NCBI GenBank assembly: GCA_019009955.1
Contig: CM032232.1
Span: 57,308,501 to 57,372,500, forward strand
Source: Riptortus pedestris
Lineage: Eukaryota > Arthropoda > Insecta > Hemiptera > Alydidae
Length of the DNA stretch: 64,000 nucleotides
Direction: 5' to 3'
Shown here: positions 34,601 to 49,600 of the stretch, piece by piece
How positions within the stretch are numbered: the stretch's first letter is position 1
Layout: every line of letters begins with the position of its first letter
The notes under the pieces: generated by a model
What the model was told of the DNA's origin: nothing
Databases searched by the model: none
Seen by the model: the letters and a program-made list of their open reading frames with translations, nothing else
Program-made: the position numbers and the translations under genes

Positions 34601-37600
34601 TAACTTTTAGTTTGTACAAGTCCTTTATAGGTAAAGAATGAAAAAAAAAACATTATAAAATTTATAATAAATACAAAAAAATATATTTGGAAAACAAAAA
34701 TATTAAATATATCAAATTAATAATCAAAACCTTCGGATATTTTTCATTTGGTTTAAAAAGGATTGCCAGAGTTTGATGCTTAAGTTAAACAAGTCAACTG
34801 TCAGATAATTCAAGCCCTTGTTCTCTCTTGCCAGCTACTTGAATAAAAATGCACTATAGTCGGTTAAAGATACAAGGGCCAACCTATTAGGAAGAATGCA
34901 TGCCAGCTTTGAATCCTTACACCAAAACATGTGAGGCCTTAGGCATTTATAGGCTGGTGTAGTTTCTCATATCATTAAAAAGAATAACTTCTGGGACAAA
35001 TCATTGGTTGATTTTCTAACAATAGACAAATTTGTGGTAGTTCATTCATCAAATCTGAAATGATTTCTTTTTCTTTTTTAAATTGCATAAGCATCTTAAC
35101 ATACTTTAAAAAGACAGGTAAGCAAAACTGTTATGGACAGATAAAAGTTTCACAAAATGCATATGCTAACCTCGAATATCTCTCTGACTACTGAGATCTG
35201 CTGGCAATGAACTCGTATAGTCATCTTGGTCATCGGAAGAGAATTGACTAGTAAAATCTTCACGGTCAGGATATGTTGCACGCCGGTTATCAGGGTGCAA
35301 TCTGCTCAAAACATCTTCTCGATATGATTCAGGGCAGCGGGTTGAATAATTGGCTGGTTCAACTTCAGATGTTAAACGTTTCAAAAGTTCTCTCTGTTCT
35401 TCAGGTGTTCTATTAGTTGATTCTTCCTGGTGTGACACAGGAGACTCACGATTGGAACTTATTTCTCTTGAGTTGTCTTGTTGCAACTTCTTGTGAGAAA
35501 AACCTTCTTTATGACTTTCTAGCGGAATTCGAAGAGGAAAACTTAATTCATGAGATTCTGAAGAGTTTGTATTGTTCTCTTTAGATGTTTCAGTTGCTGA
35601 CATTTTTAACTTTAATAAATAAAGTCAAAAATAGTAAAAATTAATTTGAAACAAATTTTTATTCCACTATAACCAAGATAATCCTAATTTAATCAGGATT
35701 ATAGAGTTAATGTATAAGTATTAGAATTGGCTAAGAAAAAAATAAGAAATATATAAAGTTTTATTCAGACTATAAATATGGCTATTATAAAATAACCAAT
35801 AAGACAGTACAGATTTATATTATTTATTTTTCAGAAATTTATACATTGAAGAAAACGTTTTCAAAAAATTTAAATACCAGTAACTCCTCTGAGAATACTG
35901 GGGAATTAATTTCTAAGAAATACATTTTTAAGTGAAAGTTTTGTCTAATTAATTAATTTTAAAGCCCTTAAAAAATGAAAGACAACGTTTTCAACCAGGT
36001 AAAACTTCACTGTCACTGTACACTTCGATAAAATCGTATAACAGTAGGGAGTAGGTTACGACACTAGGTTAAAACTGAATCGATAAGAAGTCCAAGGAGT
36101 AGCTTTTCCTCATTCTTTTGCGCATATTCAAACAGGTTTTGCCCCACTCCCAAGAAAAAGAAAAAAGTTCTTCGTCTCCCTCCTTGGAGTATTTTTAATT
36201 GTGCCCGCATCTTTTGGTATCTATATAACGCTCAAAGGTTTCCAGAATACGGAAGGATTTTTTTTTTTTTTTTTTTTTTAATGGTCTGAGATTAAAGAAG
36301 GCTTCTATCATTTTGAAATTAGTAAACTCGTCTGTCTGGCCGACAGATGCTCTATTAAAACTCCAACTTAATAAGTCCGTAAGGTAGGGCTAAACTAAAC
36401 AGATTTCTGGTATAACACACTACTGTGATCTCATCTCACTATATATTCTCTATTTCTAAACAAAAATCCTATATGTATAAGTGAGGGCTTCCTAGAACAA
36501 GAATTTAGGAATAACTCGCTTAATATTGAGTTACGAAAATCAGTATAGAGCAATACTTGTAGAGAATCAATAGTTTAACAAGATTGGTTCTATAGCATTT
36601 TTCTACCCGACTCATGATAATGGAGATATTTTAATTTTCGAATTCCAACTCCTAACTCCTCTCCTTCCATTCCTGGTCCGATTTGGCCATTAACTAATAC
36701 AATCTTAAGTCTTGAATTTAACATTTAAACATCGAGTACGATATAGATAAAATAAACATGTTCTAGTCAAAACAGCAAAATATTACTGGATGATATCACG
36801 CATAATAAAGGCCCGTTGAAAACATTATTCGGTAATTGAGCTTGGAATAAGATGTTTCATGATACATCTTATTGTTGACGTGCGATACCTAATCGTGGGG
36901 GGTTTGCTGAAGGATGAAAATTGAAATATGGAATAAGAAGTATTGAATTTAATTTACTCATAATAACGTGTATTTTTTTATAATAAAGTGTTGTACATTT
37001 GATATTATGATTAGCATATTATTTTTCTGAATGCGCATTAACACTAGTGAAAAAAACTCGGTCAACGAACGAAAACCACTCCTTTTCATTGTCGGTGATT
37101 TGCTTAGCGTGTTCGAAAGACAAAGCAGAGGTAGAGAAGGGGATGGCCTTGGGGAGGTTCTGACTTCTGGCGGTAACATCAAAGGAGTTCTCTTTCTGAG
37201 TGTAGACTTGCCCCCTGGATTCGTAGGCCGAGATTTGCATAGCCCCCCCCCACCAATAGCTGTTTTTATAATCCTTCAAAATGAAATAAGATAACAGGAT
37301 ATCTTTACTTGCTATTAACGTGCTTGAGAAAAATGCGACGCTGTAAATGCGTCTTTAATAAAATACCTTGCCCATTGTTAACAGATTCCATTTAAAACAA
37401 ATTGTTTAAAGTAGTTTCATAGTTTAAATGATAATTTTATTTACTTATTTCACTGAATATATTATATTGATATTGGAACCCTTTCGTTTTAAAAACATTA
37501 ATGAATTTAAAGTTAATTCAGAGAGGGGCGGCTGGCGTTTTGCAAAGGTACCATCTTGCACTTTTGAAAGCGCCAAAATGTTATAAATGCATGCTTTAAT

Positions 37601-39026
37601 TACCTACGTTTGTCTACTCCAATCCCTTGGATTTCGGATTCTATCTTATTCATGAACCTTAAGAACAATTAAAAAAACCGGGACTATCTTTTATAATTAT
37701 TCTACAATAATTAAATCGCTCTAAGATATTCCTCAATAATCAGGTACCCCCCCTCCCCCTTCCATCCGAGGCATACCTTTTTACACAAAAGTATTCTGAC
37801 TTCCAGTTATTAAATACAGCTATCTCTCTAAACTATGTAGTTTATTTTTTTATAATTTGGAAATCATTAAGTAAATTTCCAAGAACTCTTGCAAAGGTGT
37901 AATTCGGCCCGTTGTGGTTGTTTTTGTAACTTCACTGCCTATAGGTAATCCTGGAGTCGCAATTGCCAACACTGAATTGTCCAAAGCCACCTGTATTCAC
38001 CACCTCAGAAATTTGTAGTCAAAATCTCATTAATTTACTTACAATTGGAAAATAAAAACGCAAGCAAGTTACTTTCTTGATTCTTTATTAATCATACCTA
38101 TATTAGCTCAAAAAAATAATATGGTTATTTAGAACTTGAACATTATAAAATAAACTATATACCCCAGGGCTGCTGGAAGGCCTTGCCACCCAGTTAAAAA
38201 GGTAAAGTTATAGGCATATGAAAATATGGGAAATATTTCATCAATTTGGAAAAAAGTTTTTTTTCCATATTTTTTTTTTCAAAATGACTTAGAAAACCAT
38301 TTGGAGTATGTAGTCCTGTTGTAATGTACTCTTAAACTACTCATGTCTTGTACATTAATTGCCCAACCAATTCCAGTTGATTATGACAACCTTCAATTAT
38401 TAAAAAAAACAAAAAAACAAGAAGACTAATTGCAAATTTCTTCACTGTAACCTTAAACCATCTAATAAATATAATATATGTTACCTTCCTTTAGAGTTTT
38501 TGATTTTGCAAATACTATAACTAACTTCAGTAATTAAAATTTAAAAAGAATATATACTGGCTATCTTGATTACTTTTACCATCTCACATTTCTATAGTTT
38601 TATTCAATTAAATAATTATTAGTCTCATTTTTAATATACCTAAAAATACATGTTTTTGTAAAGGAAAAAATCCCTAGTAAGCAATGACAAAACGTTTACA
38701 TTTTTCTGCAAATGTCAGGCTTTACCTTTGAGCAACTTCCATGCTGGACTATAAAAAAATATTCTGTTCTTTTTTTTGTACTTATATGAACCTTCATTCT
38801 ATCATTTGATGTTCTTTTAATCTCTTCATACCTCTCTTCACTTCATCAATCCAAGTAAATTCAATATATTTTAATCCAAATTTTAAGTTCTTTGCTCAAA
38901 ATTTTAGCAGATTTCCCTTAAATGAAATCAGCTATTGAGGTCATACTCATGACACGATTTTCGAAATGTTTCTTCAAATGTCCATTGATCCTACCTAGGA
39001 GATTATGAAAATGAGGTCCGTTCAAA

Positions 39027-39073
<47 letters not shown>

Positions 39074-42000
39074 CTGTTACTCTGGCAGTTGCAATTATTG
39101 TTTATTGTTCATTACCAAACTCGATATTTAGTCGTTTTATGTTTCAAGTTGAATAATAAATAAAGTACTTTGAATAATATATTTAAAATCATTTTTGTAA
39201 AATAAAACCTTAATTTTTAAAAATGTTTGATACAAATTAATTCAAATACCCAATATTTGAAAATATAAATATTTGAATACCAATGCTTTCTTTGTAGTAG
39301 GCCATTTGCCATTCTTTAAAGTTGTCATGGTTATTTATTCTTGACTTTCTTTCATATATTTAGTACAGTCAAATATTAAATGTTCAAAAGTCTAGGTAGT
39401 CATGCTGTTGCCGTCATAAGTATTGATGTTAGCAATGTTAAATGTATTTAAGTAGGTTCGTGTTTCCATGCCCAGGTAATGCTTGTGATATAACAAAATT
39501 TGTCTCTTTCGACATATGTCTGTCCTCTAATGTTTTTATATATTGAAATAAGCATCAACCTTTTGTGCTGTTCATTCAGTGTTGGTTCCATCTAAATGTC
39601 TTCTGTTTGAGTATTTTGGTGATAAAACTTGGTGATACGGCATGGTATAGTATTGGCGTATGTTTGGCAGTTGACACTTAATTTAGCTTATTTGTCTGTG
39701 AGTTGGTCTCAGCTAATTAAAATGATTATTTCAATTAACTAAAAGTTGGATTTTCTCTTCAGATCAAAAGAAATATGAGTTACTCAAAATTCGTTGAGCA
39801 CTGTTTAAATCTCTTCACTGCACATTCGGGTAATGAGTTATGTCTTTAAAACTGAAAACGAGTTGTCTGGTATAGACCTACCTTTACTGTCTTTAAAATA
39901 CGCTGGGAACTGGCTATCAGGAGAAAAGCACTGAGAGTCCTGCTGAAGGTCAAATCCTTGACCTTGCTCTTTCTCCTGGGGAAAAGGTACATCTTGTGGC
40001 CAAAGTTGTCCATTCTTATACACCAGATGAGGGCTGACATCTGAAAATGTTATAGTGAATAGTAATTGAGATCAATTTGAAATTAGTCTTAACATCATTA
40101 ATGTTTGAAATGAGTGACAGTTCCCCCCCACCCCTAAAAAGTCATTAACTTTGTATATAATCAATAAATTCATACCTTATGGTAACTTTTAAGTATAGAA
40201 AAGTTCATGCTAGTTCAAGCCAAATTATAAATAGATAAGATGGACAAAAATACCCAATAAATTCTCTAAACAGATACTATTTTTTTTTGGCCATACAATA
40301 AATTTTACATAATTCCTGATAGTAGACCGTATTATAATTACAGTTAGAATTCATTGTAGACTTAAAAATGCTTCTTCGGGGTATGCTAAGTGGTAGAAAA
40401 ACGAATCAATCTAGATGAAAAAAATAGGCTTGTTTTCCTTTACAATAAGTTTATTACGACAATGTGCATTTTCAGAGCACCAGGACCATCTTCAGTGCCT
40501 TTTGACACAAACAAAAAAAAACCCTTGATTGATATTTCAATTAATTAACTGACACAGAATAACACTTGATTAGAATAGTATATGAGATCAACATTAAAAT
40601 ACAATGCAAAATTCATATTCAAACTTAAAAATGTTTGTATATCAAATAAAAAAGGGGAAAACTGCCAAGCTAGTCAACAGATAAAAAATTACTATTTTAT
40701 ACTAAATTGCTGAATGTAACTACTAAAAAATTTTAAAATTATGTACCAATGTTCAACATTAATATGTAAATTTGAAAACCAAAGTCAAACTTTTTTAGTT
40801 TTAATATGAATTTTACATTGCATTTTCATTTTGATTTTATACTGTATCCTAATCTAGTGTTATTTTGTGTTTCTTGATTAATTGAAATATTGTGTGCTTG
40901 ACACTCAAGGGGTTTTGTGTCAACAGACACTGAAAATGAAGCTAATGCTCTGAAAGTGCACTTTTTCATAATAAACTGTCAAAATTACTGAGAATAACAG
41001 TCTATTTTGTTCATTTAGGTAAACAATTGTTAGTGTAATATAATTATATTTCCCTTTATTTTATTTAAATAATGAGTTTCACTTTTTTTATGTGACAATT
41101 TCAAGAATCAATTTAATCTTAATCTTGTTGCAATCAATATATATTTATACAATATTCTTATATATTTTATTTAGCCAAAATTATACTAAATCAAAATTTG
41201 AGGATAAACTAATTTTCCATTTTTAAACATGTTTATGCCTGGAAGAGAAGTAAGGTTTGTGCTGCGTTATTGCTGGTACACAGAGTGAGCATAAAAATCA
41301 GAGACAGAAATGGACTAGAGATGAAATAGTCTTGAGGATAGCTGAAAGTTACTACAATGCAAAATCTCAAGTGCGAGGGTGACACAAATTGAGCAGGAAG
41401 GAACTCTTGATAGATTGGTGAGTGTGTGGAGTTCAAAAAAATTAGAAACGAGACCAGCTTTAAAAATGATTTAGACAAAACTACACATTTTTCAGGTACA
41501 CATGTTTCCAAAAGGATTCAAAAAGTGTAAAAAAAAAAAAAATGACTACATAAAAAGAAAGGAACTTCTGAATATAAGAACTATTTCAAAGAGTAAATTC
41601 CTTAGATGCATTTTGTAAATTTGTTTGGATGCATTTGTTATTTTGTCTGGATTAGGAATTAAAGTTTCTTGGAACATTAAGTCCTGGTGGCATTGATTAG
41701 AGAACTTGACAGGAATGACAATACCTCAATTGGATAGAGAAAGATAACTATTGAATCTAAAAAAGAAAATAAACTAATCTATTGAATTTGTTGACATTTC
41801 TTCAGAATGATACTTTTCTGTTGCTGCCATCTAGGAAGATGTTGTTTTGTTTAATGTAGACAACAGAATTGCAGTAGAGTGTAATTTAATTATCCCCATG
41901 AATAATGAAGGAGATGAATTAAATGTTAGAGTCAATGTGATTTTTCACATGGCCGATAATATTTTGTAGATTATCGTTTATTGAAGTAATAAATGAAGTG

Positions 42001-45000
42001 AAAGAATGCCGGGTGAGTGATTTCAAAGTAGGTTGATCTTATCTAAGCAAACACTCATATGAGTATCATATTGATCTGGAACAGCTCTTCATTAACTTCT
42101 GGCTGACCTACGGCAGTATGATAGATTGATATAAATGGTCCTTGAATAAATATTAGAATGTAAAATATATTGTATTGACCTGTTTTCGTTTTCAGCTATT
42201 AACAGGCGAAAGGCAAGGAGCATTAATATTATATGTAATATTTAATTTTGGGTTAAAACAACTGCTTTCAGACTCTATTCTGTTCTAAGAGGTACTATGA
42301 ATGAAATGATTAGAGGCATTGCATAAGGATGTTGAAGAATTTGAATAGGTAGAAATAGATCTAGAGCATAGGGTAATGTAGAAATTCATAAGTATTTGAC
42401 TATAATTTTGGCAGGTAGGGAGTCAAAGAATCCTCTTTTGAGGTATCTATGTTTTCGACTCTTTAATTGTTGAAGTATGAGTGAGGAACAAAAATGGATA
42501 ATATATGTGTTCAGCAGATATTAAAGTTAACATCTTAGCTAAGCACAAATGATTTTTTGCTCTGTAGAATGTTTCCGTACTGAAACACCCTTATAAAATT
42601 GTGACGAAACCCATTCTTAAGGATAGCTGTTCTTATGGAGTATGCCTTATCCAAGGGAAACAGAAGGCTCTACTGGACTGTGAGAGGGAAGAATCTTGAG
42701 AAAGGTTTCTTGAGAATTGCTTTTCCAATAGTGAATTGGGTTTGGAAATATCTTTTACAATTGAACGAACTAAAAAAAGTGACTGTACCAAGCTATGGTT
42801 AGGAGGCACTGAAGAGGTGCGAGTACAGGAGCTCAGTGACTTGGGTCATATATGTACTGTAGTACCCAAATGTAAATTTGTCTAATAAAAGTTGTAAAGG
42901 TCCACCATTATACAGTTTTTATAGACCAATTTAATGAAACTATCCTTAATAAATGAGTTCCAATGGTATATGTTTATAATAGGTACTCGCTAATTTTTAG
43001 AGCTATTGTGACCTCCCCTTTCTTGAGGCGATTAAAAAGTTATTAGAAACCATCTATGGATCCAGTGTTCCCATTACTAATAATTACTGTTTTGACAATG
43101 ACATACTGTATTTATAAAACCTAATAAAGTTTCTCATGCGATTAATACCAAATGATAAATGTAAATGCTTAGAGCATCTTTATCTAATAGAAATTAAATA
43201 AACAAGCTATTAATCGTCAAACATTTATGAGACACTGTAGGCAATCACAAATTCAATCTTCACTCATGAGCATAGGTTGAAGATCAAGAATATATCACTT
43301 TTTCTTAGTAAATAAGCTTATTACTGCTTCATCTATACATGGTCCACTCATTATGCCACATCAGGAGTAATTTGTCACAAGTTAAAATTACTTTGGCTAC
43401 ATTGAGTTCAAAAACTTCGACTCAGTGGTATTGTAAATGAAACATTTCTTCACCAATTGATACTGCTTAATGTTCCTTTTGTATCAACAAAAAAACTATC
43501 AATACTATTAAACACCTGAAACAAGAAAACCTTCGGACAAGATAACTTTGACTGTGATTAAAAACCTTAGGAAGAAAGTATTATCGTTTTGAACAAAAAT
43601 TTTTCAACTAGTATCATCCATTTCCGAGTTGCTGGAAAACAGCAAAAATAAAACCAAAACGAGTAATAGGCTAATAAGCCAGGACATTATTCTTTCTAAA
43701 ATATTTAAAAAAAAAAAAATGAAAGATAATTATTAGGGTCATTCATATCCACCAATACTCTTGTGATTAACAACAGTCTGATTCATAGCATGTCATTCTA
43801 CCATGGCTTTAATAAAAAGCTCTAGTTATCTTCATTTTTGTTTGATCATTCCTAAATTTTATACTAAAATTTCATGCAAAATTAAAGATCAAGTTTTTTG
43901 AAAGTCTATCATGTTGATAAGATAATATACTACAATTGTTGTGTGATGCATGTTCTTCTGATTTGAATATTAATGAAATTATTATTTTACAGCTGACATA
44001 CAGAATATGACTTTAAAATGTATTTTTCCATCTCATGTTGTGTTTAAATTTCTATTGTTTTGTAGGATTCTTATTTAAGGATGGAATAGAGAGAATAATT
44101 TAAAAGTATGCCATTCCTGTATGTCTGAAATCTGCTTAGTTTATGCAGCACCTTCATGACGGATTTCTATTGATGAACCCCCCCACTGTACAAATATTAT
44201 ATAATTATCATTCTATGTTTTTTACCTGAATGTATCCGAAGGTGCTGGTTGAGTATGGCTCTTTGCCTGAAGGTCCTTTCGCAGTAAATACAGGCGAATG
44301 GTTTTTCATTGGCGTGTATCCTGAGGTGCTGGGTTAGGTGGGACTGCTGCCTGAACCTCTTACCGCATTCAGAGCAGCCGTAAGGCCGTGAATCTGTGTG
44401 GATTCGTTCATGTTGAAGGAGGGTAGATTTCTGTTTGAAGTCCTTCCCACATGTTAGGCACTTGAAGAGGCGCAACTCTGATTTGACCCCAGTTACGCCA
44501 GATACAGGTGATCCCTTTAAACTCCCGGACAGGAGGTCAGGCATACCTGTTGTCATATGGAATCCTGCAGAAGAAAAAAAAAACAGGCAAAGTTAATCAT
44601 AACTCATTTTTAAATGTTTATTATTTTTAAGGAACGTACTAAATAAAAATAAAATTATTTATTAACACATATTTTGTGCTACTATGACTAATTTGGATGG
44701 GTTATCTACAGTTGACCACCCTTTTCTAGTCAGGGTAGATAAAAAATTAAATTGTTTATTAAATGTTTTGGAGAACTTTTAATAAATTTAAATAAAGTTA
44801 TATATGACTGACAAATTTCTGGGAGAAACATCTTTTTGTGGTAAGACCTTTTTTTGAATCAACTACATATGTTTGGGAGAAGTAGCAAGATTCAGGCTAT
44901 TTAAGACTCCTTTGGAGAGAATCCATTCCGGGTTTGTGATTCGAGAAGCTTCCCACAATATTTTCACAGTGTTAAAAACCATATTTATCTGGTGAAGGTG

Positions 45001-46628
45001 GTTATAACAACAGAAAAATATTATGAGACCATACTCAATACTGAAGTAGGGTAAAATTTGAACTAGGAACCATATTAAGATTAAGCTACACTTGTTTTTA
45101 AGGCACTACAAAAGAGATCTTCAAGTCCTACCATCAATTTATTGTTTTAGAGCAATCGTTTCACCTTCCTGGGCATTTAGATTAAAAGTACTTACCTAAG
45201 TCAATATAAATCTAAAAATCTAGCAGGAGAATAAAAACTTCTCACTATAATCCTTAAGTAGTGTGGTAAGTTCTCGACAATAGCCAATCTATAACCCTCA
45301 AACTAAAAAAACTAAATTTGTTTTCTGGATGTACAAAATAGGCCTATTTTTGTACATAATGAGTTTTTTTCTTTTCGACAGAGTGCACTTTGAGAGCAAC
45401 AGCTCCATCATCAGTGCCTGCTGAAATAAAAGACACTTTGAATATCAAGCAACCAAATTATTCAACAAATACAAAAACAACCTTAAAATAGAAAAAAAAA
45501 AAAAACGAAATTAAAATATAAGTTAAAAATCATATTAAAACCTAAAAAATATATCACAGTAAATGGAAACTGTCATTAAAACACACACCTTAACTAGTCA
45601 ACAGATAAAAAGTTATTATATTTTGCTTTTTATCTGTTGACTAGTTCGGATGTGTGTTATTAAGTAATGTCAGTTTCCATTTTCTTTGATAAATTTTTAA
45701 GTTTTAATATGGCTTTTAACTTGTATTTTAATTTTGTTTTTTTGTTTTTGCTAAGCTAAGGTTATTTTTGTTTTTGTCGAATAATAGAAATACTGTTGGT
45801 TGCTTGATATTCAAAGGTACTTTTGTTTCACCCGGCTCTGAAGATGGAGTTGTTGCTCTGAAAGTGCACTCAGTCATAATAAATGCATTGTGGAGGCAAA
45901 TAGGCCTATTTTTACATCCAGATTGATTTGTTCCTCCACCACTAAACTTCCCTGAGAATTAAACTTGCTTTGTTATTGTAAATATAATAACGTTGCAATT
46001 GGTGGAAATACATTATAAAAATATATACGTAACTAGCGGACCCAACCGACCTTGTCTGCATGATATTTCAAGCTTTAAAACAAAAGCTACTTTTAATAAC
46101 ACAAAAAACAACTTTTGTTATGTGCACGTTTGCCTAAAAACGAATAGAAAATGAAATATTGCAAATTTTTTATTCTGGCCTCCCTTATAAATCCCCACAC
46201 CCATTCGAACCTAAAAAATTTAATATAACTTATAATCATGAAGAATTAATGCTAATTTACATATAGAGTTTTGTTAAGTTTGGTTCAATCGTTAATGCCC
46301 AATCAAATTGTTGGCCCCCATTTCAATTTTTAGTGTATATCTCGTTTATACTTTGTTATTCGACAAAAGTGAATATAACAAAAGTTACTCTAAATAACAA
46401 AATAAACAACTTTTATACCTTGTCCATATTTGCCGAAAAACCAATAGAAACGAAATATCGCTATTTTTAATTTTAGGCCTCCCTTACAACCCCCACTCCT
46501 GCTCCATCTGCTGAGCTGATTTGTGAATCTAAACCATCCAGGGCGTCACCCAAATGCATACAAAAAAATTCATTTATATCGGTCCAGCGGTTTAGGAGGA
46601 GTTCAGTGACATACACACATACAGTAGA

Positions 46629-46675
<47 letters not shown>

Positions 46676-49600
46676 ATAAAATAAAATAAAAAAATATATA
46701 TTTTAATTATCAGTTGATCAAGTGGACTTAAATGAGTATTTATATAAAGCTACCTGTGTAATCGGGCACTGGATCGTTAGGGTTCAATGAAGTAAGTACA
46801 ACTGGCTGCTTGAGATAAGACATGAATCCTTGCGAGAGCATATTGTGCGTTCCCCTGCCACCACCATAGTAGCTTTGGCTCAAGTCACATCCCACACCCA
46901 GCTCTTGCTGAGGCGTTGGCTGAGGTGGATTTGTCTGCTGGGTTTGGGTTGATTGTTGCTGCTGAGGGGGTTGCGGTTGAGGAGGCTGCTGCGAAGGCTG
47001 CGGCTGAGGGGGCTGTTGCTGAGGCGGCTGCTGCTGTTGCTGTTGCTGCTGCTGCTGCTGCGATTGAGGGGTTTGTTGTGGCGGCTGTTGCCCCTGAGGT
47101 TGGACCTGATTGCCAAAAATAATATTTATTAATAAAAATCCATTCAATGAATATTTAAATTAATTTTTTCCCAGAGATTATTTATTTAAATGAGTTCCAC
47201 AACACTGGTGATTTACTCATAATTCAATTGTCCACAAAAAAGTGAAAAGTAAATAAAATATAGAAAGAAACAGAAAAGGAGTGAACAATGGTGGTTTTTG
47301 ATCCGGTTCATTGGCATAATAATAATAAAATAAAAGAGAAAAAAAAGAATTGAATAAATAAAAAAAAAATAAAATAAGGAAAAGAGAAAACCAAGAGAAA
47401 TGAATAAAAAAAAAAGGGGGATGGGAAAGCAAAAAATAATAACAATAAATAAAATTAAAATGTATACACTCTGCTAATGTAGGATAGAAGTGAAGAGTAG
47501 TGTGTAGAAATTGTAGATTATAGTGTGTTGTATATTATTGATTGCGTAGAACAATTCATACATAAGTACAACATTGCAGGTTGCAACTCCACTCTACCAG
47601 TTTTGGTAAAATTTAAAAAGTCTGCAGGGGCTGCGTTAACTAAGCAGATTTCCCACGTGTGCCACGCATTTGCATTTATCTCAAAATGTAAGAGGTCAAT
47701 GAGAACAATATTTGGTATTTAGTTTTCAAGTAAAGTGCTTCATAATATAACAGCTTTTTGTTAATATGGCATGAATAGGAGTGGGGGTTTAATTATGGAC
47801 AAAAACTAAAAAATGCAAATATCTCAGCTAGTAATGAAGGTAGTGAAAAACACTTTCGAGTTACGAACGTAAAATATGAATTAATTACGTCATAACATAA
47901 GGCATGTATCTCATCTTGTAAAGCTTTGTTAAAAACAATTATTAGTATTAATGCTTGGAATGAGACATTTCATGGTTTGCTCACTTATTGTTAATATGCG
48001 ATGACAAAGTGGGGGTTTACAGAAAGGCTGAAAATAAAAAATTGAACAACATTTAAGTATCCTAAAAAAGAGAGACTTTTCTAATATAATTTTATTTATT
48101 TCATACAGGCTTATTTTGAACAAAATTAAATATTTTCAAAAACTGAGCAATGTTGATGAAGTCAGCTAGAAGCATAGTGCAGCTAGAAGAATTGGATTCC
48201 AGAATTGGAGGGGCCATTGGTTGACAAAGGCTGTCATCAGTACGAATTCCTTTGGGTAAATATAAAATTAAAACTAGTTTAGTAAGCACTCAAATCAGTA
48301 ACAAATAAAAATAATAATAATGAACATTCGTTGCTTAGAAAAAAATGTTTAGGTGAGTATGTTTCTTCATTTTTGATCATTTGATTTACATGAATCGTAT
48401 AGAACTTCTCATTTATATTTGGCTGCTTTATTTTTTAATTTTTAGTTGCGATTATAGTCAAATCTCAGCTAAAAATTGACTTGTAGAGTGTGTATGGGCA
48501 TTCATCATGTTTAAGCCTTTTGTATGTGGTTGCAAAATATGATAGACTTGAAGTTTGGGCTCTCGGAACGAAAGTATTTTTACTTGCATTGAAAGCTTGA
48601 TAGATTTGAGAATAGCATTATACATATTGGCTAAAAAAAAAAACAGTTAAAAAAACATGAAACATTAGTTGAGATCAATAGTACCACAAATTCGTCTCTT
48701 TTGAACTGTAAATTAAACACATTTTAGGTGTAAGTCAGACAATATCAAAGACTGTCTCAAGAAGAGGAAAACATTATTCAATATGATGCATTGTTTGTTA
48801 CTACTTACCTGTTATTCTGTCTTATGAACTGGACAAAACAAAATACAAAATTAAAAGGGAGCATTGCTCTTTGGTTATCTTAGTTATTTCTTAGGAGTCT
48901 GGGAAGTGTTCTAGTAGCATGTTGTATTGTATCATGCTCAGTGCTTGAACATTTAAATGACAATTGCAATATGGACTGAGGAAAGCAATATATGTATGTA
49001 CATAAGGTGATTTATTGATTATTTTAATTATGTGCACACACTCTGATTCACTACAAAACGTCTAAACATACTTTTTTCCAATTATAATACTTTATGAACC
49101 TTGTATAGACTAAAATTGTGAGTCTGATATCAAATTTGCAGTATAAACCGGCTGCTGCTACTGACACAACATCAGAGGAATCGTCAGACACGTCTCTTGT
49201 GTTGGGTATTATTCGACTTTCTTATTTCAACCACATAATAATCTCAAGTGTTATTGTGCTATTGGTTAATGTCCACTTCGTACTACTGAGGCTAATTAGC
49301 ACAAGCTCTATACTGGTTACCACTCCCTTTTTTGGGCCTTATTTATGGCCTTATTGAGTGAGTCTATCACTAAATAAATTCCTATTGCCCACATGGACGA
49401 ACCAATTTTATTTTTTAAGCTCCATAATTCAGTCGACTTGTAATTAAATATTGTCAAACTGCCAAATAGTTTTTAAATGTGTGAAAATATTGTGGTACAT
49501 TCATAATCAGCATTCTGTTAGTACGTGTTTTATTGTTAGTTCTGTGTGGCAGTGAATACAGGTAGGCTTATCTTTTTTGTTCATTATTTAAGAATATATA

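Noticed and set aside
41233..41511. 92-codon - strand ORF
   Set aside because: No motif, no usable splice sites in a matching phase, and composition like the intron around it.
46916..47122. Ala/Val-rich ORF on the + strand
   Set aside because: Antisense shadow of the Gln/Pro exon of the zinc-finger gene.
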